From positions 4,154,001-4,218,000 of the forward strand of contig JAVTLE010000014.1 of assembly GCA_033439295.1 (NCBI GenBank): DNA of 64,000 bases, in the 5' to 3' direction. Below, in pieces: positions 57,312-64,000 of the stretch. The notes under the pieces were generated by a model. The model was not told the DNA's origin. It did not search any database and worked only from the letters and a program-made list of their open reading frames with translations. The translations under genes and the position numbers were made by a program. Origin of the DNA: Deuterostichococcus epilithicus. Taxonomy: Eukaryota; Chlorophyta; Trebouxiophyceae; Prasiolales; Stichococcaceae. Positions within the stretch are counted from its first letter, which is position 1, and each line of letters begins with the position of its first letter.

Positions 57312-60300
57312 ATGCCTGCCGATAGCGTGGACCTGCCCACATTCACGTCCCGCCGCTCAGCTACTATGACAAAGGCCAGGCCAACAAACCAGATCGCGTC
57401 AAGGATACGGCCTTGGATCTATATCGTCTTCGGTCCTGTGCTGATCCTGACCTTGGTGGTGGTCTGGGAGGCGAGGTCCGGGCGCAGCGTCGCCTCCTGG
57501 CTCGCCAAGGACGAGGATGCCAACTGGAAGGCGACTGACAGAGCGCTGGACGGCAGTCAGGGTGGGAACTTCTCGACGAGCCTGCCGATGGACGCGGCGG
57601 AGGGTGCCTCCGAAGGGGCGGAGGGTGCCTCCGAAGGGGCCGAGCAGGCGGCTGCGCAGCAACAGGACGAGCAGGCGGCTCGCGCAGACTTCGAGCGGGT
57701 GTCCCGCGAGGCAGACGAGCTGCAGCTTTGGAAACTGTCGCAGTCGATGATGTACTGGACGCACAGCAACCCCGTGCCAAGTGAGTCGCTTCGCGGGATG
57801 CTGACGCCTCCTGCGCGATCAATGAACGGCCTGCATACCGCTGCACAGCATGCTGCGTTGCCGGAGTGTTTCTGCGGCATCCTCCGCTGCCGCCGCCGCA
57901 GCGCTCACCAACATACCGTCTGCATTGGCTGATCTGACTATGCGCCGTGGCCCCGCGTGCAGAGCCGTCGCACGGGCAGCTCTTTCCGGCGTACGACCGG
58001 CCGCAGTACATTACCTGGGAGCAGGACTTTGCGGGCATGAACAATGTCCGCTACCAGGTAGGTGCTAGCAGTGGATGCCACACCTTCCGAATGCTGCGCC
58101 TGCATCAGGCTGCGCAGCCATGGCCTGGCCCCAGCACTGAATTTCAGGCCATGCCAGTGCGCCTGCCGCTGGAGGGCATCATGAATGCAGGCTGCAGCAG
58201 GCCGCAAGTCCATGCTATCCCGATGCGGCGCCACCAAAAGCAGCCAGTGTCCCGGCGCTCATGCTCATGCTCGTGCCCGAAGTTGCCTTCACGCACACGC
58301 ACCAAGCCCATCTGGTACCTGCCTGCGCTGCCTGCCGCGCGGCCCGGCTTGCAGCCGAGCAAGCCGCCAGCCTCCGGAGGTGCTAGAGTTGCTGTCACTT
58401 GGTGCCACACGCCGGCGCCGCCTGGTGCCGGGCCCGCTTGTGGGGTATCCCGCTGGTGACGGCATCCCCTCGTCCGCTCCCACACGTAAAAGTGATGGCG
58501 GTGGTGCCGGCATACCTCTTTTGCCGCATGCTCATGATGCCCCTCGCAGGCCGAGTCACCTGCGGCGGAACCGTGTGCCATTGATGTCGTGCATGTCAAG
58601 TCAGTCTACTCTCTGCCTTCAGGTGGAGGTGCTGGTGGTTATGGCACACCTCTTCCGCCGCACCCTGGTCATGCCCGATCACCTGGCGCATTCCATGGAC
58701 CACCTGGGCGACAAGGGGGACCACACCATCGGCGACTTCTTCGACTTCCACGATGTTTCGACGTGGATCCCCGTCATCAGCATGCAGCAGTACCTGGACG
58801 CCCGGTGGGAGGACACACCATGAATTTTGGCATCGCTCTGGCATCCCGGATCTGCGTGACGTCTGAGTGGACCAAATCAGGGGACCATGCCCACTAGCGA
58901 GGGCGGTCCCTCGAGTGCCACGCCTCTGCGCCACAGCGGCAGCACTGGAGGAGGCTGCCGCAGGGCACGGCGTTGACGCCCGGGCGGTGAGCCAGAGCGA
59001 CTGTCAGCCTCTGTACAGATAAATACAACAGCCTCGAAGCCCTCGCACGCAGCAAGCATCAGTGCCTGGCCGCAGGGGCATCGCGGCGGACCACGAGATG
59101 CGGCAGGACACGGGAAAGCTGCGGGACTACTTGCGCGGCGCGGAGCACGACAGCACCGTATTCCCCAAGTGGGACGCCAACAGCGAGATCATGCCGGTGG
59201 GTGCCCCTGTAGGCGTCGCCATGCACGAGCCCGAGGCGCGGCTGCCTGTCTGCTGGCTCGCCAGGGCAGCGGCCCGCTGCGAGCTGCGCGCTGGCGACCG
59301 CCTTGCAGCCACAGCTGCAAGGCTTCACGCTAGAGCTGTGCACTCACCGGCGCAGCGGGTCGTCGGCGGTCCCAGGGACCCGCTGCACTGTCCACCTCTG
59401 CAGAGGAGCACCAGGCCGTCGCGCCGCAGAACAGCAGCCCTGCAGCCGCCACACGGGCAGACGCAGCCGTGTTTGCACCCTCTCGATTCCTGCTGGTGAC
59501 CTGCTGGTGACCTGCTGGTGACGCTCTTCTGGTGACGCTCTTCTGGTGACGCTCTTCTGGTGACGCTTCGAAACCCTGCGCAGGTGCCCAACGAGGACGC
59601 GGTGCGTGGCCGCACCGACCCGGACTGGGACGCGTTTAAGGAGCGCGGCGAGCGGGTGGTCGCCTACACCGATGAGTACCGCGAGGTAAACCGTCAAATG
59701 CCTTCTCCTGGAAACCCTGGAAACCCCGGAAGCCCCGGAAACCCTGCAGACATTGCAGCCCCGAGGGCACGCTGAACAGGGAGCCGGGCCGGCTGCAGAG
59801 CCCCTGACGTGCTGCGGAGCATTTACAGCGCAGAGAAACTGCTTTCCGGCAGGCTCAGCGGTCGCCGAGCCCCAGAATCTCTCTCCTTTCCAAGCTCTGC
59901 CTCGTCGCCCGACCTCGAGTGGCACTGAACTGACGCCCGATGCTGTCGCGGCGCAGGCGCGCACGATGCACTTCATGATTGAGGGCGCTGACTACCGTCT
60001 GTTCGGCAACTGCGCCGGCTTCTGGTGCGAATTCCAGCGCGTCTGGAGCTTTCATGCTGTTGTTCAGCAGTAGCAGGCCTGAGGCGGGCGCAGCGCACAC
60101 TCTTGCGCCTCCACGGCGTTCCTGGTGGACTGGATCCAACTTCAGGTTGGGGCGTTGGGGCAGATGCGTGTAAAGCATGACGTATTGGGAAACGGCAGAT
60201 GCCGGCGGCCGCGGCGCAGGTGCCAGGGGTGGCAGGACTTCCTCATGGCGGGCATGCGGGACCAATACACTACAGGCATCGTGGCCTTGCGTGGCCAAGC

Positions 60301-62483
60301 CAGACATCGAGCACTCCGTGTCCCTGCACGCTAGGTACTGGCCCAGCCAGGGCTGGCAGGACTACTACATGGCAGGCATGCGGGACCACTTCCACTTTCA
60401 CCGCGACATCGTCGCCAATGCCTCCCGCATCGCGCACCACCTGCGCCGCCGGTGCGCCCGTCGACGAGTCCTAGGGTTTGCAACTTGGCCATCGTTCTTG
60501 CATCGCTTATTGCGAGCGCGTCTGCGGTGGCGGTGGCACCCCCTCTGCCTCGAGCACCGATAGCACGGCGCGGCGCCCAACGCTTGCATGAGCGGCGCGC
60601 CGCCGGCGATGTGCTGGCCGACAAAAGCCACACATCGTGCATCGAGGCTGCAACTCTTTCCCGCGCAGGTATGGCGCGGACGGGTTCAATGCGCTGCACG
60701 ACCGCATAGACGACTTCAAGGACCAGTTCCCACACTACTATGTGCGCCTCTGCCGCAGCTCTTGTCAGCATCTTTGTGCGTGTTGCCGGGAGCTTCAAGC
60801 TGTTGTGCCACACATTTTTTCCAGGGTGCAGCCCGGGCGCTTTGTGTTTCCTTCGGAATGCAAGGGGCGCCAGTTCCGCACGACTATGACGCAGCAGTCG
60901 GGATCAGCGTCGAGGGTCTGCTGAGTGTGGCTGCTGCGCCGCCGCAGGTCGACGAGAATGTGCTGGCGGAGCACGTGAAGATGGTGAGCGTCCCTGCTGG
61001 GCTCTTGTTTGCTTCGCCTTGATCTGCTTTTCAATCCCCCCGCAGCCACTGGCTCTGGCCGCTCAGGCGACACTGTGGTGGGCGCACATGTGGACTGGTG
61101 GGCATTTCGATACAGCAGTAATGCAGAAACGCGGGACAACGACCGCTGCTTGCTGGCTTTGGTACTGGCCGCAGCAAGTATGCTCCCACGATGCAGCTCT
61201 GCACCGCGGTGGTGCCGCCATGAGACTCTGCAGTCGGCGGGCGACTGCAGGAGCGCAGCACTGCGCGAGCTCTTCCGGAAAGTGTACGACTTCACCGTGA
61301 CCCACCCTCCTGCGGCCCAGGTCATGGGCGACTCGCAGCTGCCACTGTACGTGGCGACCGCGGACATCAATGAGACGCGGTACGGGCCGCTGCGGGAGAG
61401 GTTCGGCAACCTCATCTTCCTGCGCGACGTGATTGAGGAGGTGCTGCCGGGGGTGCCGGCCATCTTCCTGGGCCCCATCGAGCAGGTGCGAGCGGCTGCC
61501 CCCCGCACAGGATGCTGCGCACAATACTCAACGAGATGGAGGGCGGCCGGTAGGATCAAGCCTTCATCGCGCCCGATGCAGGACTTTCATCCGCTCGATG
61601 AACTCCGGCCACTCGGTTCGTCACCCGTGGCGCATCGCGGCACGAGAGTGCTTTCTGGAACCAGCCTTACAAGAGAGTGCCCTGTTCCCAGATTCGCCAG
61701 GCAGCATGCAGCAGGCGGCTGTCGAGTAGAGCTGCCGCCGTGGGCAGAGGGTGCAGGCGGCAGGCCGCCTTTACCGGCTGCTGCCCTGTGCCGGCGCCGC
61801 ACCTTGCGCAGCTGCGCAGGCCGCTATGCCAGCCGGCCGGCCGGCCGGCCAACATTGTGTCCCTTCCCGCCAATTGGTCCCATGTGTTCCTCACGCAGAT
61901 GGTGTGCAGCGTGGCAAGCCGCTTCGTGGGAACCTTCGGCTCGACATTCTCCGGCTACATCCACCGGCTGCGCGGCCACCACCAGCCGGCACTCGTGCCC
62001 GACAAGGCGCGTCGCTTGCCTTTGCAATTCTGTTACATGCATCCACCGACTGCACGGCCACCATCAGCCGGCACTCGGGCCTGATGGGGCCCGGCAAACT
62101 CTGCTGCTGTCCGTCCTGCCGCCCAAAATCTGTTCGTGACGCAACCACTGCTGTCAACAGCACAGGGGGCTTCCGCTCTTTGCGCACTTGCTCTCGATGA
62201 CACACTCGCCGTAGAAGCCGGCGGCCGTCACGCATTCCCTGTTCTTTCTGCAAACCCCTCAACATATGCAAGTGGAGATCTAGCTCTGAACACTGCACAG
62301 GGGGTGTACTACACAAATTTCCCATACCCGGACCCAGAGCAGTATGCGCAGTCCATCGCGGACAACGAGCCGTGGGCCAACATCGTGTGGTGGCGGGTGG
62401 AGGGGCAGCTGCACTTCGTGGACGCCATGTGGGCGCGTGAGTTCAGCGTCACCTGGGACTTTTCCAAGTGCGCAAGCCCTTGA
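57312..62483 (+). CDS. Type II membrane O-fucosyltransferase-like (GDP-fucose O-FucT family) protein
   Basis: Twelve exons: 57312-57780, 57963-58057, 58623-58804, 59076-59196, 59584-59685, 59957-60024, 60335-60451, 60669-60741, 60948-60983, 61234-61485, 61899-62006, 62301-62483; 601 aa, phases consistent. A short basic N-terminus is followed by a membrane anchor (IYIVFGPVLILTLVVVW, about residues 37-53), so the catalytic part faces the Golgi/ER lumen. A Glu/Ala stem with a doubled EGASEGAE unit follows. Family motifs: FAGMNNVRYQVEVLVVMAHL with RRTLVMPDHL (donor-site N-terminal loop), GWQDYYMAGMRDHFHF, YGADGFNALHDRIDDF, QLPLYVATADINETRY, and FVGTFGSTFSGYIHRLRGHH near the end. Intron 11 uses a GC donor (CAAG|GCGCGT). 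The stop at 62483 lies 19 nt after a possible GT donor (TCCAA|GTGCGC), so an alternative longer C-terminus read from about 62558 to 62835 is possible. Acceptor substrate unknown; a later ATG at 57366 is an alternative start. Confidence 0.82.
57600..57644 (+). repeat. In-frame 18-bp tandem repeat in the stem of the O-FucT-like protein
   Basis: Two copies of gcggagggtgcctccgaagg-like sequence encode EGAS EGAE twice, in the luminal stem. Confidence 0.85.
59491..59567. repeat. Intronic minisatellite in the O-FucT-like gene
   Basis: Two related arrays back to back in intron 4: about three copies of an 11-bp unit (gacctgctggt) and three to four copies of a 14-bp unit (gacgctcttctggt), ending about 15 nt before the exon 5 acceptor. 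A third array of a GGAAACCC-type unit lies at about 59708-59746 in the next intron. Confidence 0.9.
60220..60271 (+). repeat. Duplicated start of O-FucT exon 7 (intronic pseudo-exon)
   Basis: With its own acceptor (cggcgcag), this reads QGWQDFLMAGMRDQY, against QGWQDYYMAGMRDHF in the real exon 7 at 60335. It is in the same phase, upstream in the same intron, then diverges. Use as an alternative exon is not excluded by phase at its start, but no matching donor was seen. Confidence 0.85.
62039..62086 (+). repeat. Duplicated end of O-FucT exon 11 in the following intron
   Basis: About 48 nt closely match the 3' end of exon 11 (61958-62005: IHRLRGHHQPALVPD). The copy reads IHRLHGHHQPALGPD in the plus-strand frame and lies about 30 nt downstream of the GC donor. 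Confidence 0.85.
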
Positions 62484-63608
62484 GCCTCAACTATGGACTT
62501 GACTAACTTTAAAGCTGCGCGCGACTCTCGGTCCCTCTGCCTGCCTGCACTGCACCAGCTGCAGCAAAGTGCGATTTTGCGCCAGCTGCGGCCTCGGCGT
62601 TGGCGCTGGTGCTGGGGAAGGGCACCTGGGGAACCGTGCGGCCTGGGACCTGGCGTCGCAGCAGCCGCGGCAGACTTTCTTGCAGTCAGCTAGCGAGGCA
62701 TTGCTCGGCAATTGCGGCTCTGAGAGGTTCCGTGTGAACTTCAGGTCGGAGGTATCGCGAGAACACGGCGTCTTTGAGCCGGCGAGGCGAAGACATCGGC
62801 GGCGGCGGAGGCAGCTGCACAGCCACCGCCACTGAGCAATTGCTGATGGCGTTCTCTGGGTCTGTGCCGTTTGCGACCGCGGTCGTGACCCGCGTTAAGC
62901 ACCTGTAGCTAGGAACCGCGAGGTGTAGGTAGGCTGCAATTGGCAGCAGTTGCGGCCTGCGTTGTACCAGTAACACCCCCTAAACTTGTCATAGATGCGA
63001 CAGACTCCTCCACTTTGCATACGTGCCAGGGCTGCGTCCGCTCCCCAGCTCCCTACCTCATGGGCAACGGTCTTGAACATGCAGTGGCAGGCCTCCCCAA
63101 ACAGTTTGCTGTGCCGGCAGAGTTCTGGCTCAAAACCCCTTTGACCCTGTGCTCACTCCACATGCTGGAGTGCAGTCTGCCACGCCCGGGTGACGCTCTT
63201 CGTAACATTCGCTTATAGCACTTGTCTTACATGCTGGGAGGTGCAAACCTTCACGGAGTGGACCGACTCAAACAGCACAAGTACATATCCAAGATATCGT
63301 ATGAGCAGCTCTGACGCGCACGTCAGGCCCCGCTCCTGGCGAGGTTGGCAAGCTGGTTGCATACAAGTAACTTCACACGGTGGCCACAGCAGCCAGTGCT
63401 GCTGTGTCTGGCAGCAGGCCTCGACACACATAACGCAATTGCTCTCAAGGCATACGCTGCAATGCCATGGCAGTGCCAGCGCAGACTCCATCGTCGTCCT
63501 GCTTTGGCGGTGGCGCCAGCACCGTCCGGTGTTGCGCCAGACTGTCGCCGCGTTAGGTTGCTGTTGTGGCAGCCCCTCTGGCATGGTCAATTCTAGCGGC
63601 AGGCTAAT
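62484..63608. other. Intergenic region
   Basis: 3' region of the O-FucT-like gene (possible alternative last exon at about 62558-62835, with Cys residues spaced CSKVRFCASC) and, further right, the 3' side of the minus-strand gene at the window edge. No other gene recognised. Confidence 0.4.
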
Positions 63609-63825
63609 GCATCGCCAGGTCCGGCGGCAGGCTGCTGGGATCAGCCTCATCCCGCGGCAGCGGCTGCCGGCATCACCAAATCCGGCGGCACGCTACCGCA
63701 TCAGCCTGCCGCCGTGGCGATGGCCGCTGGCACCGTCAGGTCCGGCGGCAGGCTGCCGCTTCAGCTTGGGGCTGCGGCGGCGGCGGCCGCCGGCATCGTC
63801 AAGTTCGGAGGCAGGCAGCCGCGCA
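63609..63825. repeat. Degenerate tandem repeat of about 60-63 bp covering the stop region of the edge gene
   Basis: Three and a half imperfect units, each built around tccggcggcaggctgc followed by GC-rich tails ending in gccgg (plus strand). On the minus strand the units read RGCLPPNLTMPAAAA, SGSLPPDLTVPAAIA and GSVPPDLVMPAAAA, so the array consists of copies of the last coding segment of the gene at the right edge. Only the first unit lies before the stop codon. Confidence 0.8.
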
Positions 63826-64000
63826 CGTCAAAGCGGCCCTCCAGCTTTGGCGGCGGCCGCGCCGGCCGCGGCAGTAGCCGACCCTTCTTCGGGAACCAGT
63901 CCGGCTGCAGCAGCGCCTTCAGGCCTGTTCGGAAAAGCATGCCCGCGTCAAAAGCCCGGATCGGCTCCGACAGAGGCTGCTTGGGCAGCCGCTGCTCCCG
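63761..64000 (-). CDS. C-terminal fragment of an unrecognised protein (runs off the right edge)
   Basis: The last 79 codons plus stop of a minus-strand gene, open to the window edge. The sequence is basic and proline-rich and looks coding: REQRLPKQPLSEPIRAFDAG, MLFRTGLKALLQPDWFPKKG, RLLPRPARPPPKLEGRFDVR, then LPPNLTMPAAA and an alanine-rich end. I do not recognise the family. Whether the fragment is one exon or begins within the window cannot be told. Confidence 0.55.
   Translation of the reverse strand, partial: REQRLPKQPLSEPIRAFDAGMLFRTGLKALLQPDWFPKKGRLLPRPARPPPKLEGRFDVRGCLPPNLTMPAAAAAAAPS

Noticed and set aside
60220-60334. Use of the upstream pseudo-exon as the real O-FucT exon 7
   Set aside because: It lacks the HFHFHRDIVANASRIAHHL continuation and a matching donor, which the 60335-60451 exon has.
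1-64000. Transposons, virus-like elements, tRNA/rRNA genes, CRISPR arrays
   Set aside because: No transposase, reverse transcriptase, integrase or capsid-like frames, no terminal repeats and no RNA gene signatures were recognised by eye. A covariance-model scan was not possible here.

Overview
The window looks like nuclear DNA of a green alga (Chlorophyta; a trebouxiophyte or relative is my guess, from the gene content and the GC-rich exons set in more AT-rich introns). The evidence is dense spliceosomal introns (about 130 in the models below, mostly GT-AG with an unusual share of GC-AG), plastid and thylakoid targeting, and a set of eukaryotic housekeeping genes. No operons, CRISPR arrays, rRNA genes, transposons or virus-like elements were recognised. 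Exon borders were placed by reading splice sites and phase by eye; expect an occasional error of one base, and unresolved 5' ends where stated. A few N bases (near 6116, 6303, 9293-9298 and 10290) are assembly gaps.

Layout, left to right: mitochondrial pyruvate dehydrogenase E2 (minus, runs off the left edge); an AMBRA1-like WD40 autophagy protein (plus, about 3.0-11.9 kb); a small secreted acidic protein with thrombospondin-type-3-like calcium-binding repeats spread over tiny exons (plus, 12.4-15.2 kb); COG2 of the Golgi tethering complex (minus, 16.3-22.5 kb, 16 exons, 753 aa); a WrbA/FQR1-type NAD(P)H:quinone oxidoreductase (plus); two tail-to-tail paralogous zinc-dependent formaldehyde-dehydrogenase-like MDR enzymes (26.3-29.9 kb plus, 30.5-35.7 kb minus); a duplicated block (about 36.9-44.2 kb) of secreted cysteine-rich proteins; acyl-CoA-binding protein (minus); a thylakoid-lumen pentapeptide protein (plus); an F-box-like leucine-rich-repeat protein (minus); a FAM185A-like DUF4097 protein (plus); a type II membrane O-fucosyltransferase-like protein (plus); and the C-terminus of an unknown minus-strand gene at the right edge.

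The best candidate for something undescribed is the cysteine-rich block. A divergent pair of genes (42094 leftwards, 42469 rightwards) each assembles to exactly 182 aa: signal peptide, proline-rich linker, and a 12-cysteine C-terminal domain ending in DCCG-x-K-x-C-x(3)-TGICS-stop. The pair lies in a roughly 3 kb segmental duplication whose other copy holds a decayed minus-strand gene and a truncated plus-strand gene.

Three genome-scale oddities recur: (1) about nine GC-AG introns whose reading phase demands them, clustered in a few genes; (2) microexons of 10-18 nt; (3) small tandem duplications of exon edges, carrying the splice site plus about 50-60 nt of exon, left as pseudo-exons in the adjoining intron of at least three genes.
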